NCBI GenBank assembly: GCA_018398765.1
Contig: JAHBMJ010004813.1
Location: forward strand, 64,633-77,495
Source: Chromera velia
Taxonomy: Eukaryota; Sar; Chromeraceae
Reading direction: 5' to 3'
Length of the DNA: 12,863 bases
The translations under genes and the position numbers were made by a program. Position 1 is the stretch's first letter, and each line of letters begins with the position of its first letter. The notes beneath the pieces are model-generated. The model saw only the letters and a program-made list of their open reading frames with translations, did no database searches and was not told the origin of the DNA. Below are positions 1-7,863 of this stretch, piece after piece.

Positions 1-25
1 CCCCCCCCCTCTCTCTCTCTCTCTC
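1..25. repeat. Poly-C and (CT)n at the left window edge
   Basis: Nine C residues are followed by a CT dinucleotide run. The opposite end of the window also finishes in poly-C. Homopolymer ends on both sides are typical of contig breaks in draft assemblies. Confidence 0.85.
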
Positions 26-253
26 GATCTGTTCCGTGATTTGACTCAATTCCTCTCCTCTTTTTTCGGTGGAATGAATGAAGGAAGGAAAGAATTTGTC
101 TCTGCAACAGTTTTACAATTCTTCCGACGACATCCTCTTCCTCCTATCGTCATGCACCGCTCTCTCTGCATGGCAAAAACATAGAATGGAGCTCTCTTCT
201 TTCTGTCTGCCTGCCTGTCTGTCTGTACAGAAAAGACGATAAAAGACGATATA

Positions 254-288
<35 letters not shown>
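254..288. repeat. (CTGT)n tetranucleotide microsatellite
   Basis: About eight CTGT/TGTC units run in tandem with one interruption (CTAT) near the right end. It lies upstream of the WD40 terminal exon and is probably intronic. Confidence 0.9.
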
Positions 289-289
<1 letters not shown>

Positions 290-363
290 GTGAGTGCCAA
301 AAAGATTCGACAGCCACCAGAGTTCAAGATGCGTTGTGCACTTTCCTGCACTTCTCCGTCCAT

Positions 364-365
<2 letters not shown>

Positions 366-397
<32 letters not shown>
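366..397. repeat. (GA)n microsatellite
   Basis: An almost perfect GA dinucleotide run of about 30 bases. It is the only purine-rich repeat on the plus strand in the first kilobase; its neighbours are pyrimidine-rich. Confidence 0.9.
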
Positions 398-400
<3 letters not shown>

Positions 401-443
401 CACAGACAGAAGTACAGAGAGAGGAATTCCTCGCTGTGTCTGC

Positions 444-593
444 CTTTCTTTATTTCTTTTCTGCGCTTCTTTCTTTATTATTTTCTTTCTTTCTTTCTTT
501 CTTTCTTTTTTTTCTTTTCTTTCTTTCGTTCTTTCTTTCTGTCTGTCTGTCTGTCTTTCTTTCTGTCTGTCTGTCTTTCTTTCTTTCTTTCCT

Positions 594-624
<31 letters not shown>

Positions 625-660
625 CACTTTCTTTCTTTCTTACATACTTGTTTTCTCTCT
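444..660. repeat. Compound (CTTT)n / (CTGT)n microsatellite tract
   Basis: About 200 bases are nearly pure pyrimidine-rich tetranucleotide repeat, CTTT with blocks of CTGT inside. Long reading frames cross it only because CTTT repeats lack stop codons in several frames. The encoded Phe/Leu/Ser and Lys/Glu strings are not proteins. It probably sits in an intron of the plus-strand gene ending at 1073. Confidence 0.9.
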
Positions 661-947
661 CTTTGATGTGAGGGAAGGGGGAAGAGGAAGAAGAGTGTGG
701 TCTGTCTGAGCAATAAGGGCGAATGTTCGGCCGGTTGTTCGAACACCTTCCCTTCCCTTCGGGCATTCGTCATTCATCCTTCGGGCATTGCTTTAGTTCA
801 TTCGTTTGATCTAGCTGTCTGCATGCAGACATTGAGAGAGAAAGAGGAAAACAGGAGAATGCCGGTCTGCATGTGTCTCTTTTCGTCTATTCATTCTTGG
901 GTCTGTCTGTCCGTCTCTCTGCCTCTCTTCTCTCTTTTTTTTTGCAG

Positions 948-1073
948 GTCGGCAAATCCCTCGCTCCCTCCTCCGGACACCCCGTGAACGAAGTGATCGC
1001 CACAGGGGATCTCGTGGTGGCCGTCTCCTCCGACAGGTCGCTGAGGGTTTGGCGATGGCTGAACAATGGCTGA
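948..1073 (+). CDS. WD40-repeat protein, terminal exon (partial)
   Basis: This is the last exon of a plus-strand gene whose earlier exons are mostly or wholly off the window. A long T-rich tract runs into a TTTGCAG acceptor at 941-947. The exon then reads 41 codons to TGA at 1071-1073. The peptide contains VNEVIATGDLVVAVSSDRS and then LRVWRW. This is the end of a WD40 blade: hydrophobic strand, SxD turn, then the x-V-W signature. WD40 propellers are scaffolds for protein or RNA complexes; nothing here says which complex. Phase 0 at the acceptor is assumed because the WD40 frame starts with GTC at 948. A stretch at 110-180 after a CAACAG acceptor could be an earlier exon, but no donor links it convincingly. 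WD40 identity is quite sure, family not assigned. Confidence 0.7.
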   Translation, partial: VGKSLAPSSGHPVNEVIATGDLVVAVSSDRSLRVWRWLNNG

Positions 1074-1390
1074 GGACTGACAGCACATCAGTAGGAGGCT
1101 GAACCAAACAAGAAATCGTTGCTTCATGCACCAGGCCGCGGTATAGGGAATCAAACGGAGACAAATATGGGTAGTACATGGTAGTACTTACTAATTTATA
1201 CATCAATACTATGACATAAATTGCGAATAATACACCAACACTAAACTTGAAACTAACCAGCAGGGGTAATCTATAGATTGAAAACCATACTACACTCAGT
1301 GCACTGCATACCCTATCGTATTTAGGAGTAATTGGGAGAATTCTAAGGAGAATTGGAATGCCCAATCTAGTGCTAAATTCATCATCATCA

Positions 1391-1642
1391 TCATACGCCA
1401 TCGCTATTAGCCCATAATAGGCGTCTAGCGTTCGGCAAGTCACAACACTCAACGCAGATTGTTAAATGATGGACCGTCATTTCGTAAGATTTAGTAAATA
1501 GCTTAACAACTACATTTCTTCTGAGCACCCGAAGAAGGCAGTCAAAGAAAAGAAGGGAAGCTAAGTTCAGGGCTGTCAGGTGAAGGAAATTCTTAGGAAG
1601 TACAAGCAGGGAAGAGGATAGCATTATGAGGTAGCGTTGCAT
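1391..1642 (-). pseudogene. Possible decayed retroelement fragment
   Basis: A minus-strand frame of 83 codons includes LLRVLRRNVVVK, then TVHHL, then VECCDLPNARRLLW. The TVHHL..C....ARRLLW spacing resembles the H..L..C....R..L knuckle found at the C-terminus of many non-LTR retrotransposon proteins. The frame ends in a TGA-rich trinucleotide run, a common kind of LINE 3' feature. The resemblance is weak, with no partner cysteine pair upstream. It may be chance, or part of the same element family as the fragment at 2327-2590. Confidence 0.25.
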
Positions 1643-1731
1643 GGCTGGCAGTCAACATCACATAAAGCAGCCTCGCTTATAGCACGCCCTGCCAGGAGTG
1701 GAAGAGTTTGAGAAGAAATGCAGTTGTTAAG
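1502..1731. repeat. Inverted repeat, 21-bp arms about 190 bp apart
   Basis: The plus strand at 1711-1731 reads AGAAGAAATGCAGTTGTTAA followed by G. The reverse complement of 1502-1522 is identical except for one base (T for C). Both arms translate, each on its own strand, to RRN(A/V)VVK, so the shared segment may be a piece of the same mobile element inserted in opposite orientations. Confidence 0.6.
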
Positions 1732-1741
1732 TGCCGAATTA

Positions 1742-1763
1742 GGAATTTGGAATCCCAAATTCC
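1742..1763. repeat. Perfect 9-bp hairpin
   Basis: GGAATTTGG at 1742-1750 and CCAAATTCC at 1755-1763 are exact reverse complements around a 4-base AATC loop, in AT-rich non-coding DNA next to the inverted repeat. No function is evident. Confidence 0.6.
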
Positions 1764-2326
1764 CAATTGGAAGCAATTTGGAAACATTTTTTTTTACTTT
1801 AAAAACTTAGTGTACAAAGCTGTGAATTTGTGTATAAAGTTACGTGTAATAAACATTCTAAAACTCAAATATTTCAGATCTAATCACCAATTAACTTTAT
1901 ATGCATACACTTTTAACCTTAAAAAAACTGTTTAAAAACGTAATTGGAAATTTAAATTGTCAGTGATATAGACCATGAATTGAGTTGAATTGAGGTGGTT
2001 AAAGCTGGTGCTAGAGCCGGTGAGCCACTACTTAGGCTCTGACCAACCATGGGACATGACATGCAATGTTGGTTTGTTAACCTAGCATATTGATCCATTC
2101 TAGGATTCATTTACAAATGATATCATAAACTCACGCCAATTTAGCTATATACACTCTTCGATCGCCCTCATGTCTGCCAGAGGCTGGAACAACAATATTA
2201 GACCGATCGTCTCTCGGACTTTCTTTTGATTCTCCCTCACAGTTACTCAGGCCCCCACTCCTCTACTAGCTGAGACAGCCACCCATTGTACAATTTCCAC
2301 CCGTTTCTCAATCGGCGCGCGCTCTT

Positions 2327-2590
2327 TTATATTCTCTTTATAATTTTGTCAAGCTTTTGTCTCTCCCTCTCTGTCCCTGCACATTCTATGAGCAGGTGAA
2401 TCTCATCATATACTTTTCTATCAGCCTGAAAGCAAGCCGAGCAGGTCTTCTCTAGCTCCCCCCGCTGCATATAACCACCCGTCATCGCTCTGAAGAGAGG
2501 GCACTGGCAGATATTTACAGAGGATGTGGTATACATTTTGCTACACTTTTTGGGTATAACTTTAGGTGCAACTTTATACTGTAATTACTA
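2327..2590 (-). mobile_element. Non-LTR retrotransposon C-terminal fragment
   Basis: The minus strand is open from about 2590 to a stop at 2327. It contains MYTTSSVNICQCPLFRAMTG, then CSACFQADRKVYDEIHLLIE, then CAGTERERQKL. The order (start-of-domain 'lfRamTGgY', C-x2-C, then H-L-L-x-x-C and E-R-x-K-L) is that of the zinc-knuckle region behind the reverse transcriptase of LINE-type elements. The reverse transcriptase and endonuclease parts are absent: an upstream in-frame stop lies just beyond 2590, so this is a truncated relic. It sits in AT-rich DNA between two convergent genes. Assignment to a LINE clade is not possible from this length. Confidence 0.55.
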
Positions 2591-2837
2591 TACGGACTGA
2601 AGTTTTAGTTTATTTTAAATAATACAGTATTAATACTGGTAGTTAATCACTATCATTATAATTCTATCGATTTCTATGTAGCTTCAATTAAAGTTTTGAA
2701 GGATTTGCATTCATAATTTGTATTGATGTCAGTAACTTGTGCGTTCAACAATTTCTCACTAAAATGATACTAAACGATACGCATTTGCCAAGTTTTTGGA
2801 AACTTTGCACTGAGTCTCTGCAACTTGCGTTTGCAAC

Positions 2838-3420
2838 CACCGAAATCACCCCATAAGTTTTTGTTGAGTATTGCTAACTGTGTAATATACATCCGTACGT
2901 GTATGTCTCAGAGAACACTTTTTTTAGCGCGTGCAAATCGCTTGACATCGCTTGACATTTCCGTCCACCGAAATCACCTAAATTCCTGCTGCGCATTTGA
3001 TGCATATTCGTATCTACATTTCGATCAGGGAACCCCTTCTTGTGTGCATGCGTGCAACCCGCCTTTCCATCCACCGAAATCGCCCAATAAATTCCTGCTG
3101 CGCATCCGATACATATTCATATCTACATTTCGATCAGGGAACCCCTTCTTGCGTGCATGCGTGCAACCCGCCTTTCCATCCACCGAAATCACCCAATAAA
3201 TTCCTGCTGCGCATCCGATACATATTCGTATCGGCATTTCGATCAGGGAAGCTCTTCTTGCGTGCATGCGTGCAACCCGCCTTTCCATCCACCGAAATCA
3301 CCCAATAAATTCCTGCTGCGCATCCGATGCAGATTCGTACGTACAATTCGATCAGGGAAGCCCTTCTTGCGTGCATGCGTGCAACCCGCCTTTCCATCCA
3401 CCGAAATCACCCAACAAACG
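2838..3420. repeat. 109-bp tandem repeat array (satellite-like)
   Basis: The marker CGATCAGGG recurs at 3022, 3131, 3240 and 3349, exactly 109 bases apart. CACCGAAATC recurs at 3072, 3181, 3290 and 3399 with the same period. More divergent copies extend left, with CACCGAAATC at 2966 and 2838 (spacings 106 and 128). Divergence therefore rises toward the left and the right-hand copies are nearly identical. Each unit carries GTGCATGCGTGCAA. The unit has no stop in several frames on both strands, which gives shadow reading frames that rotate because 109 is not a multiple of three. I do not treat these as genes. Confidence 0.92.
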
Positions 3421-3540
3421 CCACTCAGAAAGACCATTCAAGAAACGCGCAATAGACACCCAGCGGCGGGAGCTCTCTCACTGGAAGGCCAAAGCAGGTG
3501 CCCTTTCGCAGGATCCCTCTGCCCCCCTTCTCTGCGTCGG

Positions 3541-3729
3541 AGATCGGGGGGCCCTCGCTCTTGTCGGAATTCGGGGGGCCCTCGCTCTTGTCGGAGATCC
3601 GGGGGCCCTCGCTCTTGTCGGTAATCGGGGGGCCCTCGCTCTTGTCGGAGATCGGGGGGCCCTCGCTCTTGTCGGAGATCGGGGGGCCCTCAGTGTTGTC
3701 ACAAATCGGGGGACCCTCAATGTGCTGGG
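3541..3729. repeat. 27-bp GC-rich minisatellite
   Basis: Seven consecutive copies of a unit containing GGGGGGCCCTCGCTCTTGTC recur with an exact 27-base period: CCCTC at 3552, 3579, 3606, 3633, 3660, 3687 and 3714. The last two copies are diverged. Because 27 is nine codons, most frames on both strands stay open as nonapeptide repeats (for example RGALALVGD or GGPSLLSEI on the plus strand). No start, splice or domain context supports translation. The array begins about 120 bases after the 109-bp array. Confidence 0.9.
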
Positions 3730-4136
3730 TCCAGGAGGGCAGGAGACGCGCTTTGACGAATACGGAGTGCTGCGGAACAACATAGAAGCGCATAGAAAAA
3801 CGTACGTATGTCTACGTAGATATCCGGTTTTTTGATTTCGTTTTTCGATTTCGTTTATTTGACAACAGTATACAACAGTCACAAAGACTGGGTGCTACAT
3901 GAGCCTGCGCAATGGTACAGTATAGCAAGAGATGTCACTTTGTAGGACCTGGTACACGTGCGGCGGGTCGATCCATTCAGTGACAGAAACGGGCTGGGCC
4001 AAAGCGGCAAACATCTAGTCCATATGCTCACCGATTAGGTCTGAGTTGACAAAGTCTTTGAGGTCAATCAGTCAGTGAAAATGAGACAAACAGCAAGGAA
4101 ACTGAAGCAAGATACTATAGACAAAAACCGTTTTGT
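3730..4136. other. Intergenic stretch with no recognised feature
   Basis: Between the minisatellite and the end of the RRM gene I see no exon-like segment with plausible splice sites, no repeat and no RNA gene. It should contain the 3' UTR of the minus-strand RRM gene if that gene ends at 4137. Confidence 0.5.
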
Positions 4137-6136
4137 TCATCGTATTTGAACAGAGAAAAATATGGATAAAAAATACCTCAACAGTTTGACAAGCGATCGC
4201 TGAATGATTCGAATGCATGCCAACGTCTTCCTCTTCCCATTTCCCCCCTCAGCCTGACTGACTCTGTTTCTGCTGCTGCCGCTCTTCTCTCGAGGGTCGA
4301 CTTTCGGGGCCTGCACTCGCAACTTGTGAATCCGTTCGCGCCCTCCCCCAGTCGGCACCTTCATGGCATGGTACTGCTGGCTGAGGGCCCTCTGTCTGTA
4401 GCGTTCTTTGTAGTAGATGACAAAACCGAAAGGGCGGGGACGGAATGGCTCTGCCTGTTCCTTAAAATGGTCGATCCTCTCGACCTTCCCAAAGGACATA
4501 AAATAGGTCACAAGCAGGTCTGCACAGACATTTGCACAGAACCACATGATTCATAAATATTATCACAGGAAATGACTGAAGTCTTCTGCTGCACTGCATA
4601 AGGCCACTGCATGTACACTAGTCATGCAGATCCAAGCAGCGAGCTGAGCAAGTAGTCGGGCACATGCAAAGATGGACAGGCGGGACAAGACCAACATGGG
4701 ATCTATCACTTCGGATCCCCCGTCCAGCTGTTTCAGAGACATAATTTCACAAACGCAATGGAAACGAGAAAACGCGCGGCACCGGGAGGATGGCTATGGA
4801 AGCGCCCTCGGAGGGATATCGAGGGGGTGGGGGGATAGATAAAAAGAGAGGGAAAAAAGAAAGAAGGAGGGGGTGAGCGAGGAAGGGGGAGAGAATGAGA
4901 GAGAGACGGGCACAAATGAGAAATGAGAGCAGACGCAACGGAGGGGAGACGGAAAGATGACAGATACGGACAGATAATAACAGGTGTTGGCCCAGGGAAA
5001 GATGTGAGCGGAAAGAGGAAAAAGAACAGCCGCGACTGTCATGAGTTTTTGATCATTCACGTATGCATACACCGGCATACACATACGAATCCTCTGAACA
5101 TGAAATGTCGGAGGAGAGTTTTAGACCCACATAAAGCGGTGCATGTGAGTGGACTGCACAGGTGAGAAAAGAGTGGAAAAAAGTCGGGCACGAGTACACA
5201 CGTTTGTGTTGAATGGTATTTCATACCCATGACAGCCGTCTGACGGACCTAGAGGAATCAGGTTTCCGTCCCGATCGAGCAGATTCCCCACAAAGATCTT
5301 CCTCTTGTTCTCTGCAGCCAAGCAAACCACCAAAAATGCAGCGCTTTATGCACGGCTTTCATGTCAGATTCGCCATCCGTAGATCAATTCAATGGTCATA
5401 CATCTGAAACGGGCAGAGGGCTCAGATATGGGGATGCACAGAGGCTGGAGGCTATGCGTGAATGTTATGCAAGAAGCGTCAGGGAGCACCCTAGTGACCA
5501 ATCTCTGCACCCATCCACAATATCACCCAGAACAACCTAGAAGACCAAAACAATTGAGATTAAACAGTGAGTTTCGAACATCCCCAATTCCCGGTACTGA
5601 CCATCGTCCCTCGGTAGTGCACTGAATTGGCCTTCAAACCAGCATTTCCGACAAAAGCAAGGCCGGTCTTTTGTATGCGCATCGGCGGCTGCAAGGATGA
5701 ACACACAGATACAGAGGGAAACAACACCCTTGTGAGCGCACACCAAAAATTTGAGTGAGAAACTGGCTTACATGCGGAGATTTGACCGACTTTTCGGGAA
5801 ATGATCTTCAAGGAAACACCACCGTTCGTAACAATCGACGCACTTCGGCGCCCTCACCAGGTGCGAGTGGAGTTCGCACAGAAGATTCATGTGGTAACCT
5901 GGAGCAAACCTCGAGCTCTACACTGCATGCACGTCCTTAGTCTGAACAGACTGTCGGATCGAAGAAGCCAGTGTGACAGCACGAGAGGATGTCAGTGGAA
6001 TGGGGTCCTCTTTTCGTTTTTGAGAGAGAAGCTACAAACGGTATCTGGACGTCTACTCAGTGGGAGGATCGACCACAGAATCAGCCGCACAGATGATACC
6101 GACACTGCATGACAAAAGCACCCCAAAAGTCTGCAT
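4137..6136 (-). CDS. RRM-domain RNA-binding protein, five-exon model
   Basis: Minus-strand exons 6136-6057, 5898-5858, 5688-5602, 5311-5249 and 4519-4137 keep frame at every junction (phases 2, 1, 1, 1) and give 217 residues. An RNA recognition motif spans about residues 72-163. RNP2 is KIFVGNL (74-80), helix 1 is DLLVTYFMSFGKV (91-103), and RNP1 is RPFGFVIY (119-126), with Pro where Gly is usual. The family binds single-stranded RNA through the aromatic residues of RNP1 and RNP2. The junction 5249/4519 rebuilds helix 1 exactly by forming Asp91, which is strong support. Residues 50-57 hold a Cys cluster (PCFCRKCW) of unknown role. Residues 1-20 are hydrophobic and could be a signal peptide. 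Donors of exons 3 and 4 are GTCAGT and GTCCGT. Exons 3-5 are well supported; exons 1-2 rest on phase and splice sites only. An in-frame ATG at 6169 is an alternative start. The last exon could instead splice at 4262 (GTCAGT). The protein resembles hnRNP/Musashi-type single RRMs; no orthologue is claimed. Confidence 0.6.
4780..4920. repeat. Purine-rich low-complexity tract within an RRM-gene intron
   Basis: A G/A-rich run on the plus strand is a pyrimidine tract on the transcribed sense (minus) strand. It lies in the 729-base intron 4520-5248 of the RRM gene. The frames crossing it (Ser/Pro/Leu/Phe strings) are compositional shadows. Confidence 0.6.
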
Positions 6137-6230
6137 GAGCCGCGCCGCGCGCGTGCATGCAGCATGCATGCCGCCGGCCCCCGGCCCGCGCCCTCCGCGG
6201 CCCGGGCCCCCCCCCGCGCGCGCAGCAACC
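6137..6230. promoter_or_regulatory. GC-extreme block with TGCATGC motifs at the 5' end of the RRM gene
   Basis: Almost pure G/C sequence with many CpG and CGCG steps, sharply bounded by ordinary DNA. It lies directly upstream of the proposed ATG of the minus-strand RRM gene at 6136. TGCATGCA occurs at 6154-6161 and TGCATGC at 6165-6171, about 18 to 35 bases before that ATG. In apicomplexans such motifs bind ApiAP2 transcription factors. A promoter or 5' UTR role is inference from position and motif. If translation starts at 6169, part of the block is coding. Confidence 0.35.
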
Positions 6231-6239
6231 TATACTCAC

Positions 6240-7200
6240 TACTTTGTCACCATTTTGCTCACTTTACAGTAAATATGTATGACGATGTGCATGTGACAAG
6301 TCATCACTGTGACGTCCGAGACTGTCTAACGACTGCTATAATTCCTCCCTAGATCGATTTCAGTGCAGCGGCTTGTGAGCCGAGTTGGCCTGTTAGGTGG
6401 AATACGTATTTTCATTTTGCCGTCTCTTTAAGTCCCTTGCCGTCTCCTTGTCAGAATGACTGGTCCCTCTGATGATCGAATCTGCCTACAAATCTGCTAG
6501 TCCGGCCGTTCGCTTGTTTGTGCCTAGGCTGGTGCTGTTTTGCAGAACTTTGAGGTTGGGTGAGAACTATTAGAGTATAACAAGTATAGAAATTAGTTGA
6601 TCAGACTCGATCTACTAGCGTATGTGCATTAGTTTTCAGTATAAAACATTTATAGTAATCTAGCTGATAATGCTAGTTATAATTAAATAATATAAACTTT
6701 TACTTTAGCTTTCATTATAAAATATTCAGTGAGTTTTATGTTTATCTCTCCTTATCGTACAAGCTTGGACTAGTATAAACTAGACTCTGAAAAGTAAAGA
6801 TGATACATAACTAGACACATAATAACAAAAATAATAATTAAACACATTATTTTATTATCTAATTTATTATGAACAAAGTTTTATAATTTGTAATGAGGGC
6901 AAGAATACAGGCAGCGCAGCACAGAGCAGCCAGCGGATGCCTGTGGGGCACCAGGGGAGAAGTGCGAAGAGTGAGCGTCGAGGGAGGGGCAGCGGCAACG
7001 GCAGCACTCGGATAGACGGAGTGACGATCAGCCGCTCCTAACGGATAAAGCAAGGTCGTGGGAAGACATGGAGAGCTCATAGGTGGTTCAGGTCGATACT
7101 TGCCTCTAGAGTTGAACTGTTGTACTAATATGATTTTTACAATTACAGATGTTAGTGACTTGTATGTGGCATGTCTGATAAAACAGACTATGAAAATCCA
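6240..7200. other. AT-rich stretch with no recognised gene
   Basis: The composition switches abruptly to AT-rich, strongest at 6540-6890. The ORFs here are short and broken, with no recognisable domain, tRNA-like fold or terminal repeats. It could be a decayed insertion like the AT-rich zone at 1.1-2.8 kb, but no coding remnant proves this. Confidence 0.5.
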
Positions 7201-7482
7201 CGTGCACATACCCAGCCAGAAATGTTCTAGTTGATGGTGCACAGTCAGGCGCTGCATATAGAACCGGATCTGGGAGCTCAGCGATTCTTCTTCACAGGTA
7301 TCAATGGACCGACCAGAAGAGACCGAACAAAACAAAAAAGTGTATCCATGGACCCAGGTATCGACCAGAAGGCAGGAAGGCAGGGAGACAGCCAGGCAGC
7401 TGAATGTCGATCTGAAGGGACGAGGATGGAAGCAAGAGACGAAAAAGGAAAAAAAAAAGTTCACACCACTAGCTGAAGTCGA

Positions 7483-7518
7483 TCTCTCTCTCTCTCTCTC
7501 TCTCTCTCCCTCTCTCTG
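7483..7518. repeat. (CT)n microsatellite
   Basis: A nearly perfect CT run on the plus strand. It gives the (Ser-Leu)n and (Arg-Glu)n strings in overlapping reading frames, which are not gene evidence. Confidence 0.9.
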
Positions 7519-7610
7519 AACTGACCGACAGACTTGGTAATGCAAACCCGCAAAGAAACCCGCTGGCTCTCCCGAGCTCTCCCCGGCCCTTCCTCGATCG
7601 ATCTCCGACA

Positions 7611-7632
7611 TGATCATCCATCCATCCATCCA
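7611..7632. repeat. (CATC)n microsatellite
   Basis: About five CATC/ATCC units. Read on the minus strand they supply several ATG codons, so ORF starts placed here are unreliable. Confidence 0.8.
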
Positions 7633-7863
7633 TTCACCTCACCTCTCGATCGATCATCTTTTCCTCTTTCTTTGTTTGTTTCTTTCTTTCTTTCCAGAGA
7701 AGGGAGGCAGGGACGGCAGCGGGCGGGGAGAAGAAAAAGAAAAAAACATTCACCCGTCAATTCGTTCCCTGCCTTCCCCGCGGCCATCCAGACTCACAAA
7801 TTATTCTTTCCCCTTTTCTTTTTGGAAGCATTCGCGCCCTCTCTCTGTCTCTCTGTCTCCTAG

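Larger units (their letters stand above)
1074..2830. other. AT-rich intergenic region with transposon relics
   Basis: After the WD40 stop codon the base composition shifts to AT-rich, unlike the flanking gene regions. No intact gene is visible. It holds the non-LTR retrotransposon fragment at 2327-2590, a possible second relic around 1391-1642, an inverted repeat (1502-1522 with 1711-1731), a small hairpin (1742-1763) and an ATC trinucleotide run near 1380-1395. The rest shows nothing I can name. Confidence 0.6.

Noticed and set aside
110-205. Possible WD40 exon FYNSSDDILFLLSS after a CAACAG acceptor
   Set aside because: No donor in a phase matching the terminal exon, and the WD signature is missing.
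720-760. tRNA-like GTTCGAAC segment
   Set aside because: No matching acceptor stem or D-arm around it; it is only a short palindrome.
284-766. Long reading frames across the CTTT/CTGT/GA arrays
   Set aside because: They exist because the repeat units lack stops; the products are pure Phe/Leu/Ser or Lys/Glu/Arg strings.
2825-3624. Several overlapping reading frames in the 109-bp array
   Set aside because: The same repeat is read in rotating frames on both strands; no start context, splice sites or domain.
2838-3729. CRISPR-like array
   Set aside because: The direct repeats are contiguous with no unique spacers, and the window is eukaryotic.
5801-6112. Plus-strand frame with VRVEFAQKIHVVTWSKP
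   Set aside because: It reads like protein and is flanked by CACCAG and GTAACC, but it is antisense to RRM exon 2 and no partner exon was found. The minus-strand model explains the neighbours better.
7221-7611. Minus-strand segments MSEIDRGRAGESSGEP (start at 7611, possible donor at 7533) and IRFYMQRLTVHHQLEHFWLG (ending at a GTATGT donor near 7224)
   Set aside because: Splice-like edges exist, but the two could not be joined convincingly and neither has a known domain. The ATGs lie beside a CATC repeat.
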